Origin: Alloalcanivorax profundimaris
GTDB taxonomy: Bacteria > Pseudomonadota > Gammaproteobacteria > Pseudomonadales > Alcanivoracaceae
NCBI RefSeq assembly: GCF_015265435.1
Contig: NZ_JABJWH010000035.1
Span: forward strand, 19,883-54,568
DNA length: 34,686 nucleotides
Direction of reading: 5' to 3'
Shown: in pieces, positions 21,738-31,461 of the stretch
How positions within the stretch are numbered: the first letter of the stretch is position 1
Layout of the letters: the number at the start of each line of letters is the position of its first letter
The notes under the pieces: generated by a model
Database searches by the model: none
Told to the model about the DNA's origin: nothing
What the model saw: the letters and a program-made list of their open reading frames with translations, nothing else
Made by a program: the position numbers and the translations under genes

Positions 21738-24331
21738 CGTTTCGACTCCGTCATGACCTGATCGGTGATGCGGTCACCGATGCGCAGACTGCGCAACAAT
21801 TCCAGCACATTTTCCTTGTGGGTGTAATTAAAGACCACCGGCAGACCGTTTCGTTGCGGGTTGACGCCCTGGATGCGCACGGCGGCGTCCAGCCAGCCGT
21901 CCGCGGCCATGTCCACGCCGGCCTGGAATTGCTGGATGCGCAGCGGGTTGAGGGCGTCCAGGGCGAGGGACACGGCGCGGTTGGATTGCGCCATGGCCTG
22001 GGCGCCGCTGGACGGCAGGATGGCCAGGGACAGCGGCGTTTCGTTGGCGAGCCGGCCCTGGCGCACGGCGATGCTGTCGTGCAGCAGCCGCAGCGGCACA
22101 TAGCCGCCCACCCGGCCGGACAGGGCCACCGCCGGTTCGCCCTGCAAGGCGGCCACTCGCGACAGTTCGATTTGCGTGATCACCACCGGCTGCCAGGCTG
22201 GCGACGGCCAGGTGAGCCGGGGAGTGCGAATCTCGCCACCCAGCACCCGGGCGTGGGCGCGGCGCACGGTCCAGGTGCTCAGATCGCTGTCCAGGTCCAG
22301 GCGCAGATCGGTGATCGGCACGCCCACGTCCAGGGACGCCAGGGTCAGCGGCGTCACCGTAGCCAGATGGGCGGCGCCGTCGTCCCAGTTGAGCGCCAGC
22401 TCGGCGTCCAGATCCCGGGCCTGCACACTGCCCCAGTCCAGGTCCAGATCGCGGCCGCTGGCCCGGCCGGCGAGATGCAGGGTGTCCGCCCAGCGCCATT
22501 CGCCGTCCAGGGTCAGGTCACCGCCCTGGAAGGTGAGCGGCAGCCCCCGGCTCATGGCCGGCCTCAGCGGGGAGGTACCACTCAGGGTACCGGCGTAGCC
22601 GCCGGGCCGGGCGCGGCCGCGCAGGTCCAGGCGGGTGTCCCAGCGCGGCACCTGGAGGTCCGCGCTCAGGGTGTCGCCGTCCAGCCGGGCGGTGCCGGTG
22701 AGCGGCGGCAGGGTCCAGCGCTCCGCCACCAGGCCCTCCGCCTCCAGGGAGAAGGCGCCCACCGGCCCGCGTTCGGTGAACCGCAGGGGCGTGGTGAGCC
22801 GGGCGCTGGCCGGCCGGATCAAGCGGTTGCCGCGCACCGAGCGGCCCAGGGCCAGGCGGGCGCCGGGCAGCACCTGGAATTGGTCCGCGTATTGCCAGCG
22901 CCCTTCCAGGGTCAGCGGGCCGTCGCCCAGGGCCGGCAGCGGACCGCCCTGCCCGCTCACCCGACCGCGCCAGCGATCATCGTCCCGGCGCGCTTGCGCG
23001 CGGGCCTGGAACGGCAGGTCACCGTAGCGGCCCTCCAGGGTGGCGGTGAGCGGCCAGGCCGGCGGCGTCACCCCGGCCACCGGCACCCGCGCCCGCACGT
23101 CCAGATCGCCGCCGCGCAGGCGCAACCGGGCCGGCTCGCCGTGCACGCCGGTGGGGCCGGCGTCGCCGCGCCACTGGCCGCTGAGCCGGTAGCCCTGCCA
23201 GCGACCGTCCAGGCTCAGGGCGCCTTGCCACTGGGCGTCGTTGGGGCGCCAGTACACCCGGCTTTCCGTGGTGGTGAGCGTCAGGTCCTGGTAGGTCGCT
23301 TCCAGGGGCAGCACGGCCTCGCCTTCCAGGGCCAGCGGCAGGGTCACCGGCTCGCGCAGGCGCAGGCTCACGGCGGGCTCCGGCAGGCTCACCTGGAACG
23401 GCGCCAGCCGCGCCCGGCCGTCCGCCCATTGGAAGGCGATGCGCCCCTGCCAGCCCTCGCTGAGCAGCAGCCAGCCCTGGCCCCGGCCGAAGCGTTCCGC
23501 GTCGCTGGTCAACGCCACGGCGGCCCGGCCCGGCGGGCCATTGACCACCAGCCGGGCGTCCACCTGGCTCAACGTCGGGCCGCGCCCCTCGGCGATCAGG
23601 TCCCGGCCCGGGCTCACCACCCAGCCACCGCCCAGGGCCAGGGGCTCGTCCAGGGCCGCGCGCAGGCGCCAGCGGTCATTGCGCCAGCGGGCGTTCAGGG
23701 TCAGATCGCCGGCGGGGCCCTGGCCGTCCAGGCCCAGGTTCCGGCCCAGCACCACCAGTTTGCCCTGGAACAGCTCGCCGGGGTGCCACTCGCCATCGCC
23801 CTGTACCGTGGCCCGGCCGGTGGCCTCGCGATCCCCGTCCAGGGCCAGGGACAGCGGCGCCGCGTCCAGGGTGCCGGTGAGCCGCCAGCGGCCCCGGTCG
23901 CGCCGGTACTCCCCCTCCAGCTCGCTGCCGCGAAATTCCAGGTGGCCCCGCCAGCGGCCAGCGGCCTGACGCAGACGCGCCATCAGCGGTGGGTAATCCT
24001 GGTACTGCAGCGCCCAGACGGTGACATCCAGGGCCGGCAAGGACGGCAGGCTGATGGGCTCATCGGTGGCCGGGCAATCGTGGATGCCCACCGTATCCAG
24101 GGTCAGTGTCAGCGGCGCCAGGCCGCTCAGCCGGGCACCGTGCACGTCCACCTGGCGGCAGCCGCCGCTTTCGTACCAGAGCGCGTCCAGGGTGAGTCCC
24201 TGGCGCCAGCCGATGCCCTGCCAATGCACGCCGAACAGCGGCGCCGCCAGCAGGGCCACCACCGGCACCAGCAGCAGGATCAGGGGAAGCAGCCAAAAGA
24301 GGTGTGTTTTGCGGAAGCGTTTCTGCGCCAT
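21734..24331 (-). CDS. ydbH: YdbH, AsmA-like intermembrane lipid-transport protein
   Basis: This 865-residue protein is anchored by one N-terminal helix (about 10-33: HLFWLLPLILLLVPVVALLAA). The rest is a long run of beta-strand repeats rich in paired W/L/G (for example LTLEGRWQYADQF, LDGEWRWADTLHL, LSLDGRWQGYRLSG), the AsmA-like groove architecture. With TamB and YhdP, E. coli YdbH is one of three partly redundant bridges carrying phospholipids to the outer membrane. The C-terminus, which receives YnbE, keeps the LRIGDRITDQVM end. I chose the ATG at 24331; the preceding TTG adds one residue only. The Shine-Dalgarno sequence is weak (CAGG). It lies 79 bp after the acyl-CoA dehydrogenase small subunit on the same strand; co-transcription is possible but not evident. 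Confidence 0.9.
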   Translation of the reverse strand: MAQKRFRKTHLFWLLPLILLLVPVVALLAAPLFGVHWQGIGWRQGLTLDALWYESGGCRQVDVHGARLSGLAPLTLTLDTVGIHDCPATDEPISLPSLPALDVTVWALQYQDYPPLMARLRQAAGRWRGHLEFRGSELEGEYRRDRGRWRLTGTLDAAPLSLALDGDREATGRATVQGDGEWHPGELFQGKLVVLGRNLGLDGQGPAGDLTLNARWRNDRWRLRAALDEPLALGGGWVVSPGRDLIAEGRGPTLSQVDARLVVNGPPGRAAVALTSDAERFGRGQGWLLLSEGWQGRIAFQWADGRARLAPFQVSLPEPAVSLRLREPVTLPLALEGEAVLPLEATYQDLTLTTTESRVYWRPNDAQWQGALSLDGRWQGYRLSGQWRGDAGPTGVHGEPARLRLRGGDLDVRARVPVAGVTPPAWPLTATLEGRYGDLPFQARAQARRDDDRWRGRVSGQGGPLPALGDGPLTLEGRWQYADQFQVLPGARLALGRSVRGNRLIRPASARLTTPLRFTERGPVGAFSLEAEGLVAERWTLPPLTGTARLDGDTLSADLQVPRWDTRLDLRGRARPGGYAGTLSGTSPLRPAMSRGLPLTFQGGDLTLDGEWRWADTLHLAGRASGRDLDLDWGSVQARDLDAELALNWDDGAAHLATVTPLTLASLDVGVPITDLRLDLDSDLSTWTVRRAHARVLGGEIRTPRLTWPSPAWQPVVITQIELSRVAALQGEPAVALSGRVGGYVPLRLLHDSIAVRQGRLANETPLSLAILPSSGAQAMAQSNRAVSLALDALNPLRIQQFQAGVDMAADGWLDAAVRIQGVNPQRNGLPVVFNYTHKENVLELLRSLRIGDRITDQVMTESKR

Positions 24332-24410
24332 CAAGCCTGGGACCTTGTTCCCTGGTCGGGGGCCCCAAGCATGGCGGTTTCCGCGCCAAGAATACAGTCA
24401 TGGCGCGGGT

Positions 24411-25532
24411 TCAGGCGTCGGCGAACGCCGCCAGATGGGCGTCGGCGCCGCCGAACAGGCCGTTGATGGCGGTGAGCCGCTTGAAGTAGTGCCCCACGGC
24501 CAGCTCGTCGGTCATGCCCATGCCGCCGTGCAGCTGGATCGCTTCCTGGGCCAGGTGGCGGCCGTCCAGGCCCAGCCGCGCCTTGAGCGCGTGCACCGCG
24601 CGGCGGGCGTCGGCGTGGCCCTCGGCTACCTTGAGGGTGGCGGCGAGCAGCAGCGAGCGCAACTGCTCCAGGGCCATGAACATGTCCGCCATGCGATGCT
24701 GCAGGGCCTGGAAATCGCCGATCGGCACGCCGAACTGGCGGCGGGTCTTGGCGTATTCCACGGTGTCGTCGAGCAGCACCGACAGCGCGCCCACCGCCTC
24801 GGCGCCCAGGGCCAGGAGGGCCTCGTCCAGGGTGGCGCGCAGCGGCGCCAGGGCGCCGCCGGGTTCGCCCACCAGGGCCTCGGCGGGCAGGTGCACACGC
24901 TCCAGGGTGAGCTTGGCGGCGGTGTGGCCGTCCACGGTGCGATGCGGTGCCAGACTTACCCCGTCCTGGTCCGGCGTCAGCCAGAACAGGGACAGGCCGT
25001 GCTCGTCACCGGGGACGCCGCCGGTGCGCGCCAGCACCAGGAGGGCGTCCGCCTGATCGCCGTTAAGCACCAGGGCCTTGCGGCCGTCGAGCCGATAGCC
25101 GCCCTGCTCCGCCGTGGCGGTGAGGGCGGTGTTTTCCGGCGCGAACACGCGCTCGTACTCGTCCAGCGCCAGGGCCAGTTGCAGCCGTCCTTCGATCAGC
25201 GCCGGCAGGTGACGCTCCCGCCAGGCCGGGCCGGCCCGGCGCAGCAGACCGCCGCCCAATACCACCGTGGGCACATAGGGCGCCACCACCAGGCCACGCC
25301 CCAGTTCCTCCATGAGCACCAGGGTTTCCACCGGGCCGCCACCCAGGCCACCGTCGTCCTCGGCGAACGGCAACGCCAGCCAGCCCAGCTCGGCGAATTG
25401 CCGCCACAGGGCCGCGTCCAGGGGCCGCCGGGTCTTGTCCCGGCGGCGGGCTTCGCCGTCATGACCATCGCGCACCCAGCGGCGTACGCTGTCGGCGAGC
25501 ATTTGCTGTTCTTCCGTCAGGGAAAAGTTCAT
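24411..25532 (-). CDS. Acyl-CoA dehydrogenase, pimeloyl-CoA-type small subunit
   Basis: This 373-residue FAD protein has the acyl-CoA dehydrogenase order: an N-terminal helical domain (MNFSLTEEQQMLADSVRRWV, WLALPFAEDDGGLGG), a middle beta domain and a C-terminal helical domain (YAKTRRQFGVPIGDFQALQHRMADM, AIQLHGGMGMTDE). The best match in my knowledge is the small subunit of pimeloyl-CoA dehydrogenase, which works as a heteromer with a large subunit in dicarboxylic or branched acyl-CoA oxidation. The middle domain lacks the usual tight FAD and substrate motif of homotetramers. It follows the large-subunit gene by 21 bp, with AGGAGCGAGGCC before its ATG, so both are made together. The actual acyl substrate is unknown. 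The protein ends at ...HLAAFADA, with no extra tail. Confidence 0.88.
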   Translation of the reverse strand: MNFSLTEEQQMLADSVRRWVRDGHDGEARRRDKTRRPLDAALWRQFAELGWLALPFAEDDGGLGGGPVETLVLMEELGRGLVVAPYVPTVVLGGGLLRRAGPAWRERHLPALIEGRLQLALALDEYERVFAPENTALTATAEQGGYRLDGRKALVLNGDQADALLVLARTGGVPGDEHGLSLFWLTPDQDGVSLAPHRTVDGHTAAKLTLERVHLPAEALVGEPGGALAPLRATLDEALLALGAEAVGALSVLLDDTVEYAKTRRQFGVPIGDFQALQHRMADMFMALEQLRSLLLAATLKVAEGHADARRAVHALKARLGLDGRHLAQEAIQLHGGMGMTDELAVGHYFKRLTAINGLFGGADAHLAAFADA

Positions 25533-25553
25533 GGCCTCGCTCCTGATTGGCCG

Positions 25554-26756
25554 TCAAAGTCCCAGCACCGCCTTGGCGATGATGCCCCTCTGTACCTCGT
25601 TGGAACCGCCGTAGATGGAGCAGGCCCGGGCGTTCAGATAGGACGCCATGGTGGTGAGCGCGTACTCCGGCCCCAGCGGCGCCTCGCCGCCACCGGGCAC
25701 CAGAGCCCCGGGCTGCCAGAGCAGCGCCTGGGCGCCCAGGGTGTCCACCGCCAGCTCGGTGACCCGCTGCTGCAGCTCGGTGCCGAGAATCTTGGTCATG
25801 GACGACAGCGCCCCCGGGTCCTTGCCGGCGGACAGCGCCGACTTGATGCGCTGCTCGGTGAACGACAGGGCCAGCACCCGGGTTTCGCAGTCCGCCACCT
25901 GGCGACGCCACAGCGGGTCGTCCGCCAGGCTGCCGGTGGCGGTGGCCTGACGGCGGGCCCGGGCCTTGAGTTGTTCCAGCTGCACGCCCAGCCCCGGCGC
26001 GTAGTCCTGGCCGCCGCGCTCGAAGGTGAGCAGGTACTTGGCCACGGTCCAGCCGTCATTCTCCTCGCCCACCCGGTTGGCCTTGGGCACGCGCACGTTG
26101 TCGAAGAACACCTGGCACTGCTCCGGCACTTCGTCCAGGCCGACGATGGGCTCCACGGTGATGCCCGGCGTGGCCATGTCCAGCAGCAGGAAGGTGATGC
26201 CGGCCTGGGGCTTGCCGTCGCGACGGGTGCGCACCAGCAGGAACATGCGGTTGGCGTGGTGGGCGTAGGTGGTCCAGATCTTGGTGCCGTTGATTACGTA
26301 GTGGTCGCCGTCGCTTTCCGCGAAGGTCTTCAGCGACGCCAGGTCGGAGCCGGCGCCGGGCTCCGAATAGCCCTGGCACCAGATATCCTCGCCGGACAGG
26401 ATGCGCGGCAGATAGTGGGCTTTCTGCTCCTCGGTGCCGTAGCCGATCAGACAGGGGCCGCACATCTGCAGGCCCATGGGGATCAGCGGCGGCGCGCCGG
26501 CGCGCACCAGTTCCTCGGCGAACACGGTGCGCTGGCCCACGCTCCAGCCGGTGCCGCCGTATTCCCGGGGCCAGTGCGGCGCCGCCCAGCCCTGCTCATG
26601 GAGAATGCGCTGCCAGTCCATGGCCTGCTTCACCGGCGCGAACACCGAGGTGGTGAGGCGCCCGGCCTCGCGGATTTCCGGGGTCATGGCGCGTGCCAGA
26701 AAGTCGCGGACTTCCTCGCGGAAGGATTGTTCGTGATCGGGAATGGTCAGGTCCAT
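25554..26756 (-). CDS. Acyl-CoA dehydrogenase, pimeloyl-CoA-type large subunit
   Basis: This 400-residue protein is a clear acyl-CoA dehydrogenase: GWAAPHWPREYGGTGWS, the flavin/substrate segment CQGYSEPGAGSDLASL, a TKIWTTYAHHANRMF beta domain and the C-terminal SIYGGSNEVQRGIIAKAVLGL. In homotetrameric relatives the last segment reads IYEGTNEIQR and supplies the catalytic glutamate; here that position is glycine. This matches other heteromeric pairs in which each site is built from both subunits, and suggests the enzyme is active only with the small subunit encoded 21 bp downstream. AAGGAG precedes the ATG at 26756. The likely role is beta-oxidation of dicarboxyl or otherwise modified acyl-CoAs, electrons passing to ETF. 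The family is sure; the substrate is inferred. Confidence 0.92.
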   Translation of the reverse strand: MDLTIPDHEQSFREEVRDFLARAMTPEIREAGRLTTSVFAPVKQAMDWQRILHEQGWAAPHWPREYGGTGWSVGQRTVFAEELVRAGAPPLIPMGLQMCGPCLIGYGTEEQKAHYLPRILSGEDIWCQGYSEPGAGSDLASLKTFAESDGDHYVINGTKIWTTYAHHANRMFLLVRTRRDGKPQAGITFLLLDMATPGITVEPIVGLDEVPEQCQVFFDNVRVPKANRVGEENDGWTVAKYLLTFERGGQDYAPGLGVQLEQLKARARRQATATGSLADDPLWRRQVADCETRVLALSFTEQRIKSALSAGKDPGALSSMTKILGTELQQRVTELAVDTLGAQALLWQPGALVPGGGEAPLGPEYALTTMASYLNARACSIYGGSNEVQRGIIAKAVLGL

Positions 26757-26869
26757 GCCGGCGCTCCTTGAGGGTCACGCCGGGCAGCATAGAACCCGCG
26801 CGGTTTCGCCACAGTGACGCAAGCCGCCACCGACCTGTCGGGAACGGTCAGGGACGGGACACCGAAACG

Positions 26870-26902
26870 AAAAAGCCCGGCATTACGCCGGGCTTCTTCT
26901 TT
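26870..26902 (-). terminator. Intrinsic terminator, duplicated copy
   Basis: GCCCGGC (26875-26881), a 5-nt loop and GCCGGGC (26887-26893) form a 7-bp stem. On the minus strand it is followed by TTTTT; on the plus strand by TTCTTCTTT. It is therefore probably bidirectional. It is identical to the copy at 27025-27057 and now stands before the acyl-CoA dehydrogenase operon. Confidence 0.85.
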
Positions 26903-26908
26903 GCGATT

Positions 26909-26924
26909 TGGTCGGGACGGGAGG
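26909..26924 (-). pseudogene. 3'-end fragment of tRNA-Pro
   Basis: The 16 bases here equal the 3' end of the intact tRNA-Pro at 27064-27079, including the encoded CCA, the acceptor strand and part of the T-stem. The T-loop, anticodon arm and D-arm are absent. It can be a scar of a second tandem tRNA-Pro gene or of integration at the tRNA 3' end. Confidence 0.75.
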
Positions 26925-27024
26925 GTCCGACAGGTCCCCGGCGCAAGCACCGCTTGCGCCCTGGCGGACGCCCGAGGCATGCAGGCCGAGGGCCGGCAAT
27001 CCGGCCCGGCGGTATCCGGAAACG

Positions 27025-27057
27025 AAAAAGCCCGGCATTACGCCGGGCTTCTTCTTT
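27025..27057 (-). terminator. Intrinsic terminator of tRNA-Pro
   Basis: The same 7-bp stem, GCCCGGC (27030-27036) with GCCGGGC (27042-27048), followed on the minus strand by a T-run. It lies about 15 bp after the CCA end of tRNA-Pro and should end that transcript. Confidence 0.9.
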
Positions 27058-27063
27058 GCGATT

Positions 27064-27140
27064 TGGTCGGGACGGGAGGATTCGAACCTCCGACCCCCAC
27101 AACCCCATTGTGGTGCGCTACCAGACTGCGCTACGCCCCG
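27064..27140 (-). tRNA. tRNA-Pro (anticodon GGG)
   Basis: This 77-nt minus-strand tRNA starts CGGGGCG at 27140 and ends with an encoded CCA at 27064-27066. The D-arm is GCGC...GCGC. The anticodon stem CCACA/TGTGG encloses the loop ATGGGGT, giving anticodon GGG, which reads CCC and CCU codons. The T-arm has the GGTTCGAATCC signature. The location after ihfA-merR matches the pseudomonad order. Confidence 0.96.
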
Positions 27141-27183
27141 AATCGTCGGGCTTCGTCACGGGCACCGTGGCGAAGCGGCGGGA

Positions 27184-27213
27184 ATCATAACGGATAAGCG
27201 CGGGGGATGGAAC
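27184..27213 (-). promoter_or_regulatory. Possible promoter of tRNA-Pro
   Basis: On the minus strand TATGAT (27184-27189, 5/6 to the -10 consensus) has a weak -35 candidate GTTCCA (27208-27213) 18 bp upstream. The start would leave a leader of about 37 nt before the tRNA, containing an imperfect 12-bp hairpin (about 27150-27176). The gene could instead be read through from merR. Confidence 0.35.
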
Positions 27214-27242
27214 CCGGAATCGGTGCCGATGACACTGTTTGC

Positions 27243-27599
27243 TCAGGTGTTGAGCACGTCCAGCACGTCCTCCAGCTCGACGATCATCTGGCGGATCATC
27301 TGGTGGTAGCGGGTAGCGTGCTCGGCGTTGGCGTCGCCGGAGAGCTGCTGACGGGCGCCGCCGATGGTGAAGCCCTGCTCGTAGAGCAGGCTGCGGATCT
27401 GGCGGATGGTGAGCACGTCCTGGCGCTGGTAGTAGCGCCGGTTGCCGCGCCGCTTCACCGGCTTGAGCTGGGGGAATTCCTGCTCCCAGTAACGCAGCAC
27501 GTGCGGCTTCACGTCGCACAGCTCACTGACCTCACCGATGGTGAAGTAACGCTTGCCGGGGATCGCCGGCAATTCGTCGTTATGACTGGGTTCGAGCAT
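27243..27599 (-). CDS. MerR-family transcriptional regulator
   Basis: This 118-residue protein has a MerR winged helix-turn-helix (about 16-85: [46 protein letters not shown]) followed by a short dimerisation helix ending [11 protein letters not shown]. It has no C-terminal effector or cysteine metal-binding domain, so it is one of the small MerR proteins found directly after ihfA in pseudomonads and relatives, whose function is unknown. Its start overlaps the end of ihfA by 20 bp, so it depends on ihfA translation. tRNA-Pro lies 102 bp downstream. The family assignment is firm; no target can be named from the sequence. Confidence 0.92.
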   Translation of the reverse strand: MLEPSHNDELPAIPGKRYFTIGEVSELCDVKPHVLRYWEQEFPQLKPVKRRGNRRYYQRQDVLTIRQIRSLLYEQGFTIGGARQQLSGDANAEHATRYHQMIRQMIVELEDVLDVLNT

Positions 27600-27879
27600 A
27601 GTCTTCCACCCGCTGCTTCAATTTTTGACCGGGCCGGAAGGTCACCACGCGGCGCGCGGAGATCGGGATTTCCTCGCCGGTCTTGGGGTTGCGGCCGGGG
27701 CGCTCGCTTTTGTCACGGAGATCGAAGTTACCAAAACCGGAGAGCTTCACCGGCCGGTTCTCGGCCAGTGAATCCCGGATTTCCTCGAAGAAGGTTTCCA
27801 CCAGTTCCTTGGCTTCACGCTTATTGAGACCGAGCTCCTCATGCAGCCGGTCGGCCATGTCTGCCTTGGTCAGCGCCAT
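27580..27879 (-). CDS. ihfA: Integration host factor subunit alpha
   Basis: This 99-residue HU/IHF-family protein has the alpha-subunit pattern: [28 protein letters not shown] at the N-terminus, [10 protein letters not shown] in the body, and the DNA-intercalating beta-arm tip [22 protein letters not shown] with its proline. As a heterodimer with IhfB it bends DNA sharply at specific sites. It is needed for many sigma-54 promoters, such as the one in front of the monooxygenase gene in this window. It follows pheT on the same strand with a 28-bp gap and overlaps the merR gene by 20 bp, the classic pheST-ihfA arrangement. Confidence 0.97.
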   Translation of the reverse strand: MALTKADMADRLHEELGLNKREAKELVETFFEEIRDSLAENRPVKLSGFGNFDLRDKSERPGRNPKTGEEIPISARRVVTFRPGQKLKQRVEDYARTQS

Positions 27880-27907
27880 GGAAATTGCCTCGAATCAGCC
27901 CCTGCCA

Positions 27908-30283
27908 TCAGTCCCTGAGGGTCGCGTTAAACTGTTGTTTTAACTGGATTACCACCTGCTCGACCAGGTCATTCACCTGGGCGTCCCTAAGAGTGCGCGA
28001 AGGATCCTGGAAGGTCAAGGTCAGGGCCAGGCTTTTGCGCCCCGGCTCGATGTGCTCGCCCTGGTAGACGTCGAACAGGCGCACATCCCGCAGGCGCTCG
28101 TCGCAGGCGGCGCGCACGGCGGCGATCAGATCGCCGGCGGCCACCTGGTCGTCCATGACGAAGGCCAGGTCACGTTGCACCCGGGGCTGGTCCGAGACCG
28201 GCTGGAAGCGCGGCAGCAGGCCGTCACGCAGGGGCGCCAGGGCCAGCTCGAACAGGTACAGGTCCTTGGGCAGGTCCAGATCCTTGGCGAGACGCGGATG
28301 CAGCTTGCCCAGGTAACCAACCACGGCGCCGTCGCGGACCAGCTCGGCGCACTGGCCCGGGTGCAGGGCCGGGTGCTGGCCGGGCCGGACCTGGAAGGCG
28401 GTGGCGTCGGAGAGCGCCACCAGGGCTTCCACGTCGCCCTTCAGGTCGTAGAAGTCCACCTGGCGGGCCTTGGCCTGCCAGTGGGCGGGCTCGGCGCTGC
28501 CGTACAGCAGGCCGGCGATCATCGGCTCCTGGTTCAGGCCGTCGTCGCCGGGCACGAACCGCAGGCCGGTTTCGAACAGGCGCAGGCGGTCGATCTGGCG
28601 GTTCAGGTTGCGGCCTGCGGCGTTGAGCAGGCCGGCGAACAGGCTGGTGCGCATCACGCCCAGGTCCGCGGAGATCGGGTTCATCAGCGCCAGGGGCGGA
28701 TGTTCCGGGTCCACCTTGGCGAGCAGGTCCGGGGCCACGAAGCTGTAGGTGATGGCCTCCAGGTATCCCCGGTCGCGCAGGGTGTCCGCCAGGCGGCGGA
28801 CCGGCAGCAGATGCTCGCCTTCCGGCTCCCCGGCGGGAGTGCCCGCCGGCACCCGGCTGGGCAGGTTCTCGTAGCCGTGCACCCGGGCCAGTTCCTCGAT
28901 CAGGTCCTCCTCGATGGCCATGTCGAAGCGCCAACTCGGCGGGGTCACCGACCAGCGGCCGTCGCCGTCGGCGGTCACGTCCATGCCCAGGCGGGTGAGG
29001 ATGTCCTCGATGTCGGCGTCCGCCAGGGCGGCGCCGAGCAGCGCGGTAACCTTGTCCGCGCGCAGGGTGATCGCCGCCGGCGCCGGAATCCGCGCCGCGT
29101 CGCCCTGCTCGGTGACCGGACCGGCCTCGCCGCCGGCGATGGCCACGATCAGGGCGCTGGCGCGCTCCATGGCGCGCTGCTGCAGCGCCGGGTCCACGCC
29201 GCGTTCGTAGCGGTGCGAGGAATCGGTGTGCAGGCCATAGCCGCGGGCCTTGCCGACGATGGTCAGCGGGTTGAAGAAGGCGCATTCCAGGAACAGGTCG
29301 GTGGTGCCTTCCGCCACGGCGGTGGGCCGGCCGCCCATGATACCGGCCAGCGCCACCGGGCCGCCGCCGTCGGCGATCACCAGGGTGTCGTCGCGCAGCT
29401 CCAGGGTCTGGTCGTCCAGGGTTCGCAGCTGCTCGCCGGCGCGGGCCTTGCGCACCACGATGCCGCCGTCGAGCTTGTTCAGGTCGAAGGCGTGCAGGGG
29501 CTGCCCCAGTTCCAGCAGCACGTAGTTGGTGACGTCCACGATCGGGTCGATGGAACGCAGGCCGGCGCGACGCAGGCGCTCCACCATCCACAGCGGGGTG
29601 GCGGCGGCCGGGTCGATGCCTCGGATCACGCGGCCCAGGTAGCGCGGGCAGCCTTCGGTGTCCTCCACGGTGACCGGGAAGGTGGCGTCCACGGCGGCGG
29701 CCAGGGGCTCGCCGACGGGCTCGGTGACCGGGGCGCGGTTGAGCACGCCCACTTCCCGGGCCACGCCGCGCAGGCTCAGGCAGTCCGCCCGGTTGGGGGT
29801 CAGGTCCACTTCGATGACGGTGTCGTCCAGGTTCAGCCAGGCGCGGATGTCGGCGCCCACCGGGGCGTCCGCCGGCAGCTCCAGCAGGCCGTCGATGAGG
29901 TCCTCAAGGCCCAGTTCCGAACCGCCGCAGAGCATGCCCTCGGAGGGCTGGCCGCGCAGCTTGGCCTTCTTGATCTTGAGGTCGCCGGGCAGTTGCGCGC
30001 CGACCTTGGCGAAGGGCGCCTTGAGGCCCTCGCGGGCATTGGGGGCGCCGCATACCACCGGGAAGGTGGCGTCGCCGTCGCTGACCTGGCACAGGCGCAG
30101 CTTGTCGGCGTCCGGGTGCGGCTGGCAGCTGACGATCTCGCCCACCACCACGCCGGTGAAGGGGGCGGCCGCCGGCTCCACGGCGTCCACTTCCAGGCCG
30201 GCCATGGTCAGTTGGTGGACCAGCGTGTCGGTGTCGATGTCGGGATTGACCCATTCCCGCAACCAGGCTTCGTTGAAACGCAT
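27908..30283 (-). CDS. pheT: Phenylalanine-tRNA ligase beta subunit
   Basis: The 791-residue protein is the beta subunit of the (alpha-beta)2 enzyme. It begins MRFNEAWLREWVNPD and has an EMAP-II-like tRNA-binding domain (about 40-150: VVGEIVSCQPHPDADKLRLCQVSDG). The B3/B4 editing region follows, then the B5 domain (about 400-475), the catalytic-like core (ENLPSRVP onward) and a C-terminal FDX-ACB anticodon-binding domain (QPRVQRDLAFVMDD to the end). The length matches the usual 790-800 residues. The ATG at 30283 has GAGG upstream. It follows pheS by 35 bp and precedes ihfA. Confidence 0.98.
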   Translation of the reverse strand: MRFNEAWLREWVNPDIDTDTLVHQLTMAGLEVDAVEPAAAPFTGVVVGEIVSCQPHPDADKLRLCQVSDGDATFPVVCGAPNAREGLKAPFAKVGAQLPGDLKIKKAKLRGQPSEGMLCGGSELGLEDLIDGLLELPADAPVGADIRAWLNLDDTVIEVDLTPNRADCLSLRGVAREVGVLNRAPVTEPVGEPLAAAVDATFPVTVEDTEGCPRYLGRVIRGIDPAAATPLWMVERLRRAGLRSIDPIVDVTNYVLLELGQPLHAFDLNKLDGGIVVRKARAGEQLRTLDDQTLELRDDTLVIADGGGPVALAGIMGGRPTAVAEGTTDLFLECAFFNPLTIVGKARGYGLHTDSSHRYERGVDPALQQRAMERASALIVAIAGGEAGPVTEQGDAARIPAPAAITLRADKVTALLGAALADADIEDILTRLGMDVTADGDGRWSVTPPSWRFDMAIEEDLIEELARVHGYENLPSRVPAGTPAGEPEGEHLLPVRRLADTLRDRGYLEAITYSFVAPDLLAKVDPEHPPLALMNPISADLGVMRTSLFAGLLNAAGRNLNRQIDRLRLFETGLRFVPGDDGLNQEPMIAGLLYGSAEPAHWQAKARQVDFYDLKGDVEALVALSDATAFQVRPGQHPALHPGQCAELVRDGAVVGYLGKLHPRLAKDLDLPKDLYLFELALAPLRDGLLPRFQPVSDQPRVQRDLAFVMDDQVAAGDLIAAVRAACDERLRDVRLFDVYQGEHIEPGRKSLALTLTFQDPSRTLRDAQVNDLVEQVVIQLKQQFNATLRD

Positions 30284-30318
30284 TCTTGGTTATCCTCGGA
30301 TTCCGTGGCGTGGTGGAC

Positions 30319-31420
<1,102 letters not shown>

Positions 31421-31461
31421 CAGAGTACTGTCGTCTTATTACAGACGGATCGACAGTCGGC

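Larger units (their letters stand above)
26757..27063. other. Spacer with duplicated tRNA-Pro terminator region
   Basis: I see no gene in this 307-bp stretch. It contains two 61-bp identical copies of the terminator plus the 3' end of tRNA-Pro (described separately). Between them are two further hairpins: GGCGCAAGC/GCTTGCGCC (26940-26948 with 26952-26960) and GGGCCGG/CCGGCCC (26990-26996 with 27001-27007). A 10-bp inverted pair, GACCTGTCGG (26832-26841) and CCGACAGGTC (26927-26936), brackets the first copy. Confidence 0.6.
26864..27079. repeat. 61-bp perfect direct repeat, two copies
   Basis: Positions 26864-26924 and 27019-27079 are identical (offset 155). Each copy holds GAAACG, an intrinsic terminator, a short spacer and the last 16 bases of tRNA-Pro including CCA. 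The right copy is part of the intact gene; the left copy stops being tRNA-like at 26925. The 94 bp between them are unrelated to tRNA. Confidence 0.93.

Noticed and set aside
21728..26771. Plus-strand open frames of about 910 codons over ydbH and the acyl-CoA dehydrogenases
   Set aside because: Antisense shadows: low-complexity translations, no start signals, while the minus strand encodes clear families.
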